A DNA stretch of 64,000 bases from Dysosmobacter acutus (GCF_018919205.1 NZ_JAHLQN010000001.1:3038001-3102000), one strand, 5' to 3'; shown: positions 25,120-34,967, numbered from the stretch's first letter. A program made the numbers and translations. Notes: generated by a model not told the origin, from the letters alone.

Positions 25120-26490
25120 TTACAAATTCTGTTTGATGATTCTGGTGATGATGCCGACGGCGATGCCGCGTTCCTCATCCAGACGGGTAACGGCAAAGCT
25201 GACGTCGTCTTTTTTCCCAGGCATTCGCCGGTCATAGCAGGTGTGGGCAACCGCGTTGACACCGTTGTTGAGCCGGATGAACACAACGCCGTGCCGCACA
25301 TCGGTCACTCTGCCGGCATATTTGCCCTGCAGGACGCATTTATCCAGATTGCTCTGGTTAGCGGCGGACGAAACGCTGCGGATATCTGCTGTGATGGAAA
25401 TATGGTTGATGTCGTCGCGGTCAATGGTGAGCACACGGACAAGAACACGGTCGCCGACGCTGTAATACTCGCGGGCGTCACCGAACCATGCGGCAGACAG
25501 ATCACGGGCGAAAATCGTACACTCCACGCCAAACACTTCCACACGCAGGACTTTTTCCGCAACGCCAATGACGCGCGCCTGTACGACGCGCCCTTCATAG
25601 ATCATGGGGACGCCATCTTCGTTGGTGTCCAGATAGAAGGTCTGACGCTTACGGAGCATGGCGGCCTTTCGGCTTGCCACAACGCTGCGGGCGGTGTTAT
25701 CCAGACCCCGGACGATGAAATCAATCTCCGCGGTGAGCATGGTTGCAAGGATACTGTTCATCCGCTCCATAAACGGCTTGTATTTCGCCCCATACGGAAC
25801 GGGCCCGGAATAGAGCATCATTTCTTTCAGCGGAATCGCAATGCGATAACCCTTGTAGTCAACGACAACGATAGTACGGCCGGAAGGGGGCTGCTCCACG
25901 CCATCCAGCGTTCCGGTCAAAATACGACCGGCAATATGCGAGGTCTTGATCTCATGCCAGATGACCTCACGGCGTTCTTCTTCCGTTTCGATACGGTCTT
26001 TTGCATCAACGGTCAGAATGTAGGAGTCACGGCGTCCGGCAGGTGCGGGAGGTGCAGTGGACTGCGGAGCAGCTTCACCATCTGCGGATTCCGTTTCATC
26101 TTCAGTGAGCGGAGCATTTTCCGCATTTCCTTCCAGCAAAAGCGCATCCAGAGCATTTTCGCCGCTGCTGTCAAGGGGTGCCGGAGTGCTGCTGTTCAGC
26201 TCCTGTAAAATGCTGTCGTACTCCGGGTCCTCAGCCTTTTCATCGGAAACAGGGACAGTATCTGCGACATCAGCGGTGTTTTCGGCATCCGGCTCGTTTT
26301 CCTCAACATCTGCTGTGCCGCTCACATCGCCGGAGCCGAGATCAACTTCCGGGGGTCCTGCCAGCGGAGTTTCCGTGTTGTCGCTGCCGGCGGCCTCCAC
26401 CTGCTGCTCAGAAAGTTCTTTGGCGGATTCGGTTTCCATGAACTCTGAGGAGAAATCATCAGGGGGCGGGATCGTTTTTTTCTTGGGCAT
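25120..26490 (-). CDS. S1-domain-like ICE protein with long acidic N-terminus
   Basis: A 456-residue protein. Residues about 1-150 are extremely acidic and low-complexity (many E, D, S, T, P), probably disordered. The C-terminal 300 residues look like OB/S1-type beta-barrel modules (IYEGRVVQARVIGVAEKVLR; YAGRVTDVRHGVVFIRLNNG). The start shares a base with the VirD4 stop (TAATG), showing coupling. Proteins of this shape recur next to VirD4 in Clostridiales ICEs; RNA or single-stranded DNA binding is plausible but not demonstrated. Confidence 0.65.
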   Translation of the reverse strand: MPKKKTIPPPDDFSSEFMETESAKELSEQQVEAAGSDNTETPLAGPPEVDLGSGDVSGTADVEENEPDAENTADVADTVPVSDEKAEDPEYDSILQELNSSTPAPLDSSGENALDALLLEGNAENAPLTEDETESADGEAAPQSTAPPAPAGRRDSYILTVDAKDRIETEEERREVIWHEIKTSHIAGRILTGTLDGVEQPPSGRTIVVVDYKGYRIAIPLKEMMLYSGPVPYGAKYKPFMERMNSILATMLTAEIDFIVRGLDNTARSVVASRKAAMLRKRQTFYLDTNEDGVPMIYEGRVVQARVIGVAEKVLRVEVFGVECTIFARDLSAAWFGDAREYYSVGDRVLVRVLTIDRDDINHISITADIRSVSSAANQSNLDKCVLQGKYAGRVTDVRHGVVFIRLNNGVNAVAHTCYDRRMPGKKDDVSFAVTRLDEERGIAVGIITRIIKQNL

Positions 26491-28376
26491 TAAGTATCCT
26501 CCTTTTTCTTCATAATGGATTCTTTGGTTACGGCAACGACTTTTTCAGCCGACGCAGGCTTTTTCTTTTGCGCCGGCTTCTTTTCCGCTGCCTGAGATGG
26601 CTGCGCCGATGGAGTTTGCTTTTCCTGCGGCTGATTTGCCCGCCATGCAGGGACATGGGAGGCGGCCTTGCTCGACCGCAGCTTCTTCGCCTCGGGATGT
26701 TTGGAATAGTCGTACTTATCCACCTCCAGTACATTCTTGCCCCGAATGAGGATCAGGGCTTTATCAATATTCATACGCAGCACCTCGTCCATGGTCATCA
26801 GCTTGCGCCGGCCGACACCGCTGGTTTCCCGGTATTCAGGCGTGTAATTGGATACACGCCATGTTCCGAGCTGTTTGGCTTTACTGGTGACAGAGATACT
26901 GGCCTCGCCGGTCCGGTCAGAAATAAATTCCGCCGTCAGAGCATCTGTACAGCCAAGAAAAAGCTGCACATCGCAGTTGCCCAGAATTTCCTGCCACTGG
27001 TTGTAGGGATAGCGGTTCTGAAGGCCAGCTAAGTTCTGGAACACACATGACATGGACAGGTTTCTGGAACGAATGACCGAAATTTTTCTCGATAGATCTG
27101 GGATCACTCCACAGGCACACAGCTCTTCACCAAGTACATGAACAGGAACCGGGAGCGCCCCGCCAGGACAATGTTCGTCCGCATAGCGAACCAGGCGGAT
27201 AAACACAAAGGAAAGAAACAGCGAGGAGAGGAAATCAAAAGTGCTGTCCTGATCGCTGGTAATGCAGTAATACGCGCATGGCTGCTTTCCCGGGAGTTCC
27301 AGATCGATCTCGTTGTAGGATGTGATGTTGCGAATATCCCGGTTTTGGAAAACCTGCAGTCTGGAGCCGAGCCCGATGATAACGCCGCCGCGCACACTCT
27401 CCGACGCCTGCTTGAAAATGCTGTATGGCGCTTTGGCAGGATGCGTAACCGGAAGAACGCCAAAAAGCGCGTTCAACTCCTGTTCGGAGCTGGCGGCAAT
27501 CAACTGATACACCTCGCCGATATTTTGCTTTTTCTTGGGGTAGCTGATGGAAACATAGAGGACCAGTGCTTTGAGCAGATTCATTTCTGCGCTGTCCCAG
27601 AAGTGGTCGCGTTCCTCGCCGCCGGTATTCTTGATGATGACGTCACAAAAAAGCTGGGCCATCAATTCCTGACCGCCGACCTCCGCAAGACAATTCCATG
27701 AATCGGAGGCTGATGGTGTGACCAGATTGAACACACGGACGGTGTAGCCCTGATCCCGCAGATATTCGCTGGTCTTTTCGTATAATTCGGACTTTGGATC
27801 ACAGATCACAAGGCTTGACTTCCGCGCTGCGCATTGGAGAATCATGTTGACGCAAAAGGCTCTTGTCTTCTTGGAGCCGCTGGCGCCGTAAACCGCAAGA
27901 TTCCCGTTAAATCGAGTCTTTGGAGGAATACAAATGACCTGATGATCCAGCTCGCCGAGAATCGTGCCGGAATGCTTGCGAATATCCGGAACAAGGTCAA
28001 GCACCCCCGCCAGCTCCTTGCGGGACATAAACCCTGCGGTGCCATAGGTTCCCTTGTTGGAATAGACCAGGTTGCGCCGCCGGTCGTATTCGCCGCCTTC
28101 GCTGTAGCCCATCCGCATGACCATGAGGATCAGCAGCGCCAGCGCACCGATGCAGAGGCCGAGGCCATACAGCCCATACGGAAAGTGGAAGGCTGCCGCA
28201 AGGCAGGGAAAGAATCCGGCGTCCGGGAATGCGGGAGACGTCCCAAACACGGCGCCGGCCTCCTGCCATGCACGGTAATTGGAAAAAAGCTGCGAGAGGT
28301 AGCCGCTCCCATAGAGCAGCGCCAGCGCAGCGATTGGAATGATAATAAAAAGCTGAATCAGCTTCTTTTTAGGAAT
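26490..28376 (-). CDS. VirD4/TraG-type coupling ATPase, possible ATT start
   Basis: About 628 residues. The N-terminus has membrane segments near residues 10-27 and 70-90. Nucleotide-binding motif AVYGASGSKKTRAF (about 160-175) and a degenerate Walker B in HVLGEELCACGVIPDL, where the usual LDE is GEE. The rest (VICDPKSELYEKTSEYLRDQ, VIRSRNLSMSCVFQNLAGLQ) is typical of TraG/VirD4 proteins, which hand the relaxase-DNA complex to the secretion channel. The tail is Lys/Ala/Pro-rich. An AAAGGAG site sits eight bases before ATT 28376; the alternative is TTG 28409 without a site. Confidence 0.85.
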   Translation of the reverse strand: MPKKKLIQLFIIIPIAALALLYGSGYLSQLFSNYRAWQEAGAVFGTSPAFPDAGFFPCLAAAFHFPYGLYGLGLCIGALALLILMVMRMGYSEGGEYDRRRNLVYSNKGTYGTAGFMSRKELAGVLDLVPDIRKHSGTILGELDHQVICIPPKTRFNGNLAVYGASGSKKTRAFCVNMILQCAARKSSLVICDPKSELYEKTSEYLRDQGYTVRVFNLVTPSASDSWNCLAEVGGQELMAQLFCDVIIKNTGGEERDHFWDSAEMNLLKALVLYVSISYPKKKQNIGEVYQLIAASSEQELNALFGVLPVTHPAKAPYSIFKQASESVRGGVIIGLGSRLQVFQNRDIRNITSYNEIDLELPGKQPCAYYCITSDQDSTFDFLSSLFLSFVFIRLVRYADEHCPGGALPVPVHVLGEELCACGVIPDLSRKISVIRSRNLSMSCVFQNLAGLQNRYPYNQWQEILGNCDVQLFLGCTDALTAEFISDRTGEASISVTSKAKQLGTWRVSNYTPEYRETSGVGRRKLMTMDEVLRMNIDKALILIRGKNVLEVDKYDYSKHPEAKKLRSSKAASHVPAWRANQPQEKQTPSAQPSQAAEKKPAQKKKPASAEKVVAVTKESIMKKKEDT

Positions 28377-29454
28377 AGAGCACGCTCCTTTCAAACTGTT
28401 GAAAATCAATGCTTTGCAGCATCACACACTGCCCGCAGATCTCCCGCAAGGCTTCTTCCTGGTAATCGAAGCAGATCAATGTCCCCGTCATTCCGTGCAG
28501 CTCCAGCGCGGTATCGAAACGCCGGATGCGAGGAAAATCACAGGTGTAGGCGAATAGAACAGGATTCCCCTCGCTGTCAATGGCGTCGTTCTCGACGCGC
28601 CAATTTGGTATCCCCTCATGGAGCCCGTCTGCAAGGATTGCATCGAGCGTCCTGCGCTGCTGCGTGTCGCATAAGAGGCGAAGGATCGCTTCGCCATAAC
28701 GGTCATTGGTCAGATAGTAGAAATGCGGAAAGCTGCCATCCAGCAGGAAATAGCTGTGCGCGTCCGGCTGCGTCAGGATAGAAAGTTGTTCCATGGTGGA
28801 GCCGAACACGATCCCGGAAATCTCCGCATCGGGCATGACCCCTTCGGTTTGCAGCAGAGCTTTGAACCGCAGTTCAGCCTTGTACTCCCATTTCATCTGC
28901 GCTTTGGCGGTGTTATAGGTCAAAAAAATACCGCCATCCGTCAGCAGGATGCCGGTTGCGCGTGAACTTTTGATTTTCACCCCTTGCGGGCCGATCTCTT
29001 TGACCTCTCTGGAGGTGTAATAGGCGGGGATTGCCGCACTTTGGCTGGCAGCGGAAAAAGGAGCCTTTTCCCATGGAAAGGCCGGAATGCCAGCGTTGTG
29101 CATGATGGTCAGGATCTCAGCCATCCGGTGAAGCCGGAGCCGTCTGGGAATTTCGCTTTTGAGCTTGTTTGGCTCAGAGCTGCCGGTCAGGTAGGCTGAA
29201 AACCATTCGGGAGCATCAGCCAACAGCAGCCGTTTGGCTGACGAGGTGAGCCGAAGTCCACGCAGGCCGTCTTTGGAGAAGGTACGCAGCAGCCCATCTC
29301 GCCGGAGAGCGGTAACGACATTTTCGAGGTATGCGGAACCACCCGGCAGGTGGCTGATTTGACGGATGGGGTATTCACCGCAGAGGGCGGTTAATGTCAA
29401 AAGAAGATAGGGCAGCGTATTTTGAGCTGGCAGCTGCCGGGGCTTTCGAGGCAT
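28369..29454 (-). CDS. Winged-helix protein, possibly replication-relaxation type
   Basis: A 361-residue protein starting MPRKPRQLPAQNTLPYLLL after AAGGAGG. Residues about 15-80 form a winged helix (GEYPIRQISHLPGGSAYLEN, then VVTALRRDGLLRTFSKDGLR). The C-terminal 200 residues are alpha/beta with TGTLICFDYQEEALREICGQ near the end, reminiscent of the replication-relaxation family, which often lies beside TraG/VirD4 in Gram-positive elements. That family call is tentative. It overlaps the VirD4 gene by eight bases if ATT is the start. Confidence 0.5.
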   Translation of the reverse strand: MPRKPRQLPAQNTLPYLLLTLTALCGEYPIRQISHLPGGSAYLENVVTALRRDGLLRTFSKDGLRGLRLTSSAKRLLLADAPEWFSAYLTGSSEPNKLKSEIPRRLRLHRMAEILTIMHNAGIPAFPWEKAPFSAASQSAAIPAYYTSREVKEIGPQGVKIKSSRATGILLTDGGIFLTYNTAKAQMKWEYKAELRFKALLQTEGVMPDAEISGIVFGSTMEQLSILTQPDAHSYFLLDGSFPHFYYLTNDRYGEAILRLLCDTQQRRTLDAILADGLHEGIPNWRVENDAIDSEGNPVLFAYTCDFPRIRRFDTALELHGMTGTLICFDYQEEALREICGQCVMLQSIDFQQFERSVLYS

Positions 29455-29600
29455 AAACCGTGCTGCCTCCTTGTACGATATTTTACCGTAGGGCTTTATA
29501 GCTTGGGTAATTTTGCGGCTGGAGCGCCTTGAAAAAACGCAGTATTTTCAGCGCTTTCAGGGCGCTTTTTGTACCTTGGAAAATAAGCGCCCATAAAAGG

Positions 29601-30263
29601 TCAAAAATCCGATATGCTTTTTACACCATTCTGGCGCTCTGCAAGCCAGGCCGGAAACTGCGTGCTGTCCATGAGAAAAAGCCGTGTGCAATCCTTTTCG
29701 CCCAGCTCCGTGGTGTTGTAGGCGTCGCACAGCAGCCCATTGTCATCCGTCAAGATGAAGGAGGCCGCAACATCCAGAAACTGCTTCAGTTCCAGATTGT
29801 CATAATCACGGATACGCCGCTCTGGCAGCTCCTGCGCATAGATATGGGAAAAACAGACCACACAATGCTGAAATTGCGGCATGGTGTGGTGGGCGGCGTA
29901 ATCGGAGAGCGCGGAGGTAAACGGATCCAACAGGAACTCCGTGCTTTGGCGCTGCCTGCGCTTTGGCAGAAGGCACGGGAGCTTGATCTCCAGAATGCCG
30001 TCATTTTCGCTGATCTCAATACCCTGCATGGTTTCAGCAGACCGCAGATATTCCTCTTTTTTGATGCTGGTAGTGGCATAGATCAGGTGGCGCAACCGGC
30101 AGGTGATCCGCTCGGCCCGCAGCGCCGCATCCGTGGACAACACCTCGTAGTTGTCGGGATAACGCTGAATATCCGTCGTGTTCATGGCATAGAGCGCATT
30201 GTTCAGCCGTTCGATCTCAGCCAGAATAGATGTAATTCTTTGTGATATGATGGCCCTGTTCAA
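29601..30263 (-). CDS. RusA-like (DUF6100-type?) ICE protein
   Basis: A 220-residue protein starting at TTG 30263, seven bases after AAGGAG. The C-terminal half carries RIRDYDNLELKQFLDVAASF followed by ILTDDNGLLCDAYNTT, which resembles the DxDNL-K...DD pattern of RusA-type Holliday junction resolvases. The N-terminal 90 residues are helical. This family is often annotated DUF6100 in Clostridiales elements; both assignments are from memory. If RusA-like it could process recombination or replication intermediates of the ICE. In the 145-base gap downstream lies a long imperfect inverted repeat around 29540-29570. Confidence 0.45.
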   Translation of the reverse strand: MNRAIISQRITSILAEIERLNNALYAMNTTDIQRYPDNYEVLSTDAALRAERITCRLRHLIYATTSIKKEEYLRSAETMQGIEISENDGILEIKLPCLLPKRRQRQSTEFLLDPFTSALSDYAAHHTMPQFQHCVVCFSHIYAQELPERRIRDYDNLELKQFLDVAASFILTDDNGLLCDAYNTTELGEKDCTRLFLMDSTQFPAWLAERQNGVKSISDF

Positions 30264-30274
30264 GAAAAAACTCC

Positions 30275-30796
30275 TTATTCGATTTGATAATACTGCACAT
30301 CGCCGCCCGAAGAGACGGTACAGTAGCCGCTGGTGTTTGGTGTGTGGATCTCGGCGATCTGCTCCGGCTGCTCAATCAGAACGATGTATTTGGGCGGAAC
30401 CTCTTTTACTGTGGAGAGCATTTGGTTGATAAGCTGCTCTTTACCCGGCTCCGCGTAAATGATCTCGTAAACCTCACCATCCGCAAAAAAGATGATTTTT
30501 GCGGGATAGTCACTGACAGAATGATATTCCACCTGCTCCATAAAGTCGGTAAGAACCCAAACAGCCTTTGAAAGCCCATGATCGATGCTTTCCTCCACCT
30601 CAGCGGGAATGCGGTAATACTCGCCGCGCTGCACAATGCGGCCCTGCTTTTGCAGGTAGGACAGCAGATTTCGGATTTTACTTTCCTTGTGCGGATAGAG
30701 CTTCAAAAGCTGCATCTCCGTCAGAGCGCGGTACATGGAAACATCCCGCAAAATACCGGCTGCTTCCTGCCCATAGATCTGTTCCCTCGTTTTCAT
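30275..30796 (-). CDS. DUF5697-type winged-helix ICE protein
   Basis: A 173-residue protein beginning MKTREQIYGQEAAGILRDV, with GAGGAG upstream. The N-terminal 65 residues are a winged helix (MYRALTEMQLLKLYPHKESK, IRNLLSYLQKQGRIVQRG). The remainder is an alpha/beta domain (PAKIIFFADGEVYEIIYAEP) of the type called DUF5697. It is conserved beside VirB4 in Clostridiales conjugative elements and may be a regulator or part of DNA processing. It ends 12 bases before the RusA-like gene. Confidence 0.65.
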   Translation of the reverse strand: MKTREQIYGQEAAGILRDVSMYRALTEMQLLKLYPHKESKIRNLLSYLQKQGRIVQRGEYYRIPAEVEESIDHGLSKAVWVLTDFMEQVEYHSVSDYPAKIIFFADGEVYEIIYAEPGKEQLINQMLSTVKEVPPKYIVLIEQPEQIAEIHTPNTSGYCTVSSGGDVQYYQIE

Positions 30797-30893
30797 TGAA
30801 ACATCTCCTCGTTATGCGTATTGAAGCCGTATAATCGCCGTATTGCTGTTGATTGTGGAGCGTTATACGTCCTAAATGCGTATTGTGTACGGA

Positions 30894-33812
30894 TTAGCAT
30901 GGATGCTGCTTTGGCGCAGCACGCTGAGCAAGCTCGGCCAGCTCCCGGCGATCCGTGGTGATCAATTCCTTTTCCATTTGACTGCACTTGATCTCCACGG
31001 CAATATTATTGTTATTTGTGCTGATGAGAGCGCTGCCGCGTTCGAAGTGCGTAATTTCCATCAGCTCAGCTTCGGAAAGGTGCAGGACACCTTGGACACG
31101 CTGGGCTTCTTCCTCCTCCAAATTCAGCAGGATCTTAGTTTTGCTGTTGTTGATGATGCCCTTGCCGTATTTACCGTCGTCCAGCGCAAAAAAGTCGTTG
31201 AGATCCTGTGTGGCGCAGACAAGGCTACCGCCATAGCCGCGGATCGTCTTGGCAAGCTCCAGAACGGATTCGGCGGCCTGCCGGTTGCTGCTGGCGCCGA
31301 TGAGCTGCCAGCACTCGTCCACGAAGATGGCTTTTTCCGCCGTGCGGTTCTCTTTGGCCTTGTCCCATACAAAGTCGAGAGCAACAAACATCCCCACCGT
31401 CAGCAGATCACCGGTCAGCTCAGAAATATCAAGGACAATGTACTTATTGTCCAGCGCCACATTGGTTTGCTGATTGAAAGAGCGGGCAGAGCCGTTGACC
31501 AGCCGATTCAGGATGTTGGCAAGGCGCTTTGTTTCCGGAGAGGCGGCGAGAATTTCATACAGGTCGCCCAGGATCGGCATTTCTTTATAGCGCCCGGGAT
31601 GTTTCGGCTGTTCCAGAGAAGCATTGTCATGTGTGATGCCCTTGACCCCGTAGGTGCAGATCATGGCATCATCCAGAAGCTGCCGCTCCTCGTGGGACAT
31701 GTCCGGAATTAAGAGACTGAAAAACGTGTGCAGCCGCTGAATTTTGGCTGCCAGCAGAGATTTTTCCGCGCCGGGGCCATCCAGCAGATCGTCCACGGAC
31801 TTATCTGCCTTGCGGATCTCCATGATGTTGATGCAGTTTTGAGAAGCCGGAGATATGGAGATAAACTGTCCGCCGATGTTGGAACAGGCCCGGTGAAACT
31901 CATGCCCTTTGAGCGGCGCGATGATAAAGACCTGAATTCCCTTGCGGCGCATACGCAGAGCCATCAGCTGAAGTGTAAAGGTTTTTCCGGCTCCGCTGGT
32001 TCCGAGAATGGCGATATTGGCATTCTTGTAGACGCGGGAATCGAAGATGTCCACGATGATGAGAGAATTGTTGTGTTTATTGACGCCGAGAAGAATACCG
32101 TTGTCATCGCACATCTCATAGCTGGTGAAGGGATAACAGCTGGCGGCTCCCGTTGTCAGAACATTCCGCTTAGACCGCTCATAGAGCTGGCGCTCCAGAG
32201 AAACCAGAGGAAGAGAGGATAAAAAAGCCTGCTCCTGACAAAAGGAACAGGTCTGTACATCCATGTCCTGCGAAAGCAGGAGTTTTTTCATTTCCGCGAC
32301 CTTCCATTCAAGGTCATCCACGCTGCCGGCTGTGACGGTGATAAGCAGGTTCAGATAATAAAAATCCTCATTGTTGGAAAGACCGTCTTTTAGAAAATAG
32401 CCGCTGCGGATCGCACCGTCGAGATCGTCAAAATCCGTGTTGGTGTCGCTGGTTTCCTTGATTTTGCTGCGGTTGATACGGAGCTGCTGCCCCAGCTTTC
32501 TGACCATGCGGTCCTTTGGCTGCCGCGCGAGAAAGACGTCCAGATCGATCCCGTCGCCGGCGTTGACCAAAAGGCTGAGCCAACCGGCGGGAACGCGCGC
32601 TTTATAACCATCTGATGGGACAAGAAGATAGGCATAATACAGCCCATCTACACAGAGGTAGTTTCCATGGGTAAGGTCGATGCTGTCAGGGGCATAGAAC
32701 TCGTTGACGGGAATAGTGTTGATGTCCCGCCCGGCGGCCATGTAGTCCGCCAGAACGGACTTCACCCGCTGATAGAACGGCTCACTGCTGGCCCTGCGAC
32801 AAAGAATGTTATAAAGGATCTCTGCCGTGGCGTCGTCCTCGTTCTCAGGGGAAATGACCTCGTTGCCGCATTGCCGCAGATAATTTGCCGCCGTGCGTGC
32901 GGCCGTTTGCAGAGAAGCGATTGCATCCTCTTCCTCGTGGCCGCGTTTGGTGCCGGGCAGCGGCTCATACTCGAAAACAAGGAAAAAGCGCCTTGTGATT
33001 GCCTCACGGGAGCCAAGCTGCCGAATGAGCTTCAGGTAGTCTTCCTGCAGGACACGGCAGCGCGGATCCTGCTCATGCTCCAGCTCCCTGCGGACGGTAT
33101 CCAGATGCCGGTTAATGTCCGCACGCTTTGTCAATGCCTTGAATTGCACCTTGACCGGGGCAATTTTCAGATAGGAAATGAAGGAGTAAATGATGCTGCG
33201 CTGCTCTCTCGCGCTGCGCAGCAGGAAGTTGACGGGAACCACCTCTACAACCTTAACATAGCGGTGATCTCTTGTATAAATGACGCCGTGCTCAATCTTC
33301 TCGATAGGGATATAGTCCGCCAGGGCATTGAGCGGCTGAACGGCTTCTTCCTCCTGCAAGAAGGTCTTGAACTGCGTCACGCTGCGCTGCTTCAGATCAA
33401 CAGAAAATCGGCTGCGGCTTTTGGGGAGCGGAGGATCTTCTGCTTCGCAGTCGCTTTTCCGCTGCTGCGCCCAGCTGGGCAGCAGCGTTTTTCCATTTTT
33501 GCCGCCCTGCGTCCCATCGCGTGAAAGGATTCTGCGGTTGTGCAGAAAGCAAAAGAACAGGCGGATAAAAGCGGACAGGCTCATGCCGGATACGCCAATC
33601 AAAGCGAGAAGCACCAGCGGAAGAGCTGTCAGGCATAAAATCACAACGCGGACGGTGAGGGAAAACGGAAGGTGCAAAACCGGCACACCAACCGCGAGGC
33701 CAAGGATGACCGCCTCAATCGTATTGCGGGTTTTCAAAAGCCCGCCGAAGAGTGTGCCGCCCTCCATAAAGTTGGGAGGGATCACATACACCTCAAATTC
33801 TTCCGGTTTCAT
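30894..33812 (-). CDS. VirB4-type conjugation ATPase fused to a PrgI-like membrane domain
   Basis: A 972-residue protein. Residues 1-95 hold a short soluble start and two membrane segments, resembling PrgI/VirB3-type proteins that are separate in Tn916-like systems. Residues about 130-560 form the VirB4 N-terminal domain. The ATPase domain has Walker A AILGTSGAGKTFTLQ near residue 605-615, Walker B KAIFVDECWQLIG near 827-838, and CATQDLNDFF after it. VirB4 powers pilus/channel assembly and DNA transfer. Start ATG 33812 follows GGGAGG. The next gene upstream ends 13 bases before it. Confidence 0.92.
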   Translation of the reverse strand: MKPEEFEVYVIPPNFMEGGTLFGGLLKTRNTIEAVILGLAVGVPVLHLPFSLTVRVVILCLTALPLVLLALIGVSGMSLSAFIRLFFCFLHNRRILSRDGTQGGKNGKTLLPSWAQQRKSDCEAEDPPLPKSRSRFSVDLKQRSVTQFKTFLQEEEAVQPLNALADYIPIEKIEHGVIYTRDHRYVKVVEVVPVNFLLRSAREQRSIIYSFISYLKIAPVKVQFKALTKRADINRHLDTVRRELEHEQDPRCRVLQEDYLKLIRQLGSREAITRRFFLVFEYEPLPGTKRGHEEEDAIASLQTAARTAANYLRQCGNEVISPENEDDATAEILYNILCRRASSEPFYQRVKSVLADYMAAGRDINTIPVNEFYAPDSIDLTHGNYLCVDGLYYAYLLVPSDGYKARVPAGWLSLLVNAGDGIDLDVFLARQPKDRMVRKLGQQLRINRSKIKETSDTNTDFDDLDGAIRSGYFLKDGLSNNEDFYYLNLLITVTAGSVDDLEWKVAEMKKLLLSQDMDVQTCSFCQEQAFLSSLPLVSLERQLYERSKRNVLTTGAASCYPFTSYEMCDDNGILLGVNKHNNSLIIVDIFDSRVYKNANIAILGTSGAGKTFTLQLMALRMRRKGIQVFIIAPLKGHEFHRACSNIGGQFISISPASQNCINIMEIRKADKSVDDLLDGPGAEKSLLAAKIQRLHTFFSLLIPDMSHEERQLLDDAMICTYGVKGITHDNASLEQPKHPGRYKEMPILGDLYEILAASPETKRLANILNRLVNGSARSFNQQTNVALDNKYIVLDISELTGDLLTVGMFVALDFVWDKAKENRTAEKAIFVDECWQLIGASSNRQAAESVLELAKTIRGYGGSLVCATQDLNDFFALDDGKYGKGIINNSKTKILLNLEEEEAQRVQGVLHLSEAELMEITHFERGSALISTNNNNIAVEIKCSQMEKELITTDRRELAELAQRAAPKQHPC

Positions 33813-33824
33813 AGACAGCCTCCC

Positions 33825-34967
33825 TTATATCCGGTCTTTCCGCTTCGGCGGATCGGGCATCTTCTTGACGATCTCCTTATGATAGTCGATTTCGCCGTCC
33901 GGTGCGGTAAAGGGCTTCTTGATTACGGTATCAACGGCATACTGCTTGTACCATTGGACGCCATCGGCAGAGAAGACCTTCTGGTGTTCACCGTCCGGCG
34001 CGGCATATTGCCCGGTATGGTACATTCCAAAGGGAATACCCTCCGGATGCTCCGGAGAATACTCTGTGCCGGTGATGCGCCCACCGCCGATCTCAATGCC
34101 GGAATAGGATATTTGCGGTGCGGTGTCTCCCTGAGCGGTAATGCCCATGTAGGAGGACAACGCCTGTGACGCAAACTCTCCGGTGATGGAGCCGGTGGAG
34201 TGCAGGTCTCCGGCTGCGACCATACCGATCACATCGTTGGCAAAACGTCCGCCCTCCAGCATGGAGTTGGTAAAAATACGTCCGCCGAGGCCAACGGAAT
34301 GCTGCGACTCCCTGCGGAGTGAGGAAACCGAGGCAGTTCGGGTACTGGAAGCGATTTGCTGATGGGTCACGCCCGTCTGCGACTTTTGAGAAGCGCTTTC
34401 TCTGCGCGTCTGCTTTGCCTGATGAACAACGCTTGCTGCCTGCCGCTCGGCATTTACAGTACGCTCCGTGGCCTGATGCGCGGCGGACATGGTGGCGGAA
34501 GACGCTTTCTGTGTTGTTTGCGTCGCAGTTCTTACGGCGTCATTGGTGATTTTCCGACTGACAACGCCGGCCAGACCACCTTGCAGAAAGCTGGAAGATC
34601 CGGATGCGGCGGCGCCGGCACGGCTGGAGGCTCTGTCGGCAAAGTTCCCGACAACTTTTCCAGCCGTGCCGGCAGCGAGGGAGACACCCTTGAATGCGAC
34701 CATCGCCTCACCCAGCATGGAACCGCCGGTATGCCCCACGTTGACGCCGATGCTTGCCATGAAGCTGTCGATTTTCTGCGAGACTTTGAGAAAGCCAACC
34801 GCACAGAGAAACCAGACCAGAACATTCCCCGTCACGGCCTCGCGGCTGGAACTGCTGACTGCGGCTTCAACATCGCTTTCCTCCAGAGCAAACGCAGGTA
34901 CCGCCAAGGTGAGCGCAAGCAAAAGAACGGTGCCCAGCAGCGGAATGATTCTATGATATTTCTTCGT
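33825..34967 (-). CDS. Secreted/membrane transfer protein with apparent ACG start
   Basis: The frame reads KKYHRIIPLLGTVLLLALTL to AVPAFA after an ACG at 34967, which stands eight bases after AGGAGG and exactly where a Met would complete a classical signal peptide. The next possible start, TTG 34922, would remove the signal's basic part. The protein (about 380 residues) then has one hydrophobic segment (GNVLVWFLCAVGFL), a long Ala/Ser/Thr/Gln-rich helical stretch (about 130-240) and a C-terminal soluble domain. It lies between VirB6 and VirB4, where VirB5-like or structural transfer proteins occur. Function unknown. Confidence 0.65.
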   Translation of the reverse strand, partial: TKKYHRIIPLLGTVLLLALTLAVPAFALEESDVEAAVSSSSREAVTGNVLVWFLCAVGFLKVSQKIDSFMASIGVNVGHTGGSMLGEAMVAFKGVSLAAGTAGKVVGNFADRASSRAGAAASGSSSFLQGGLAGVVSRKITNDAVRTATQTTQKASSATMSAAHQATERTVNAERQAASVVHQAKQTRRESASQKSQTGVTHQQIASSTRTASVSSLRRESQHSVGLGGRIFTNSMLEGGRFANDVIGMVAAGDLHSTGSITGEFASQALSSYMGITAQGDTAPQISYSGIEIGGGRITGTEYSPEHPEGIPFGMYHTGQYAAPDGEHQKVFSADGVQWYKQYAVDTVIKKPFTAPDGEIDYHKEIVKKMPDPPKRKDRI

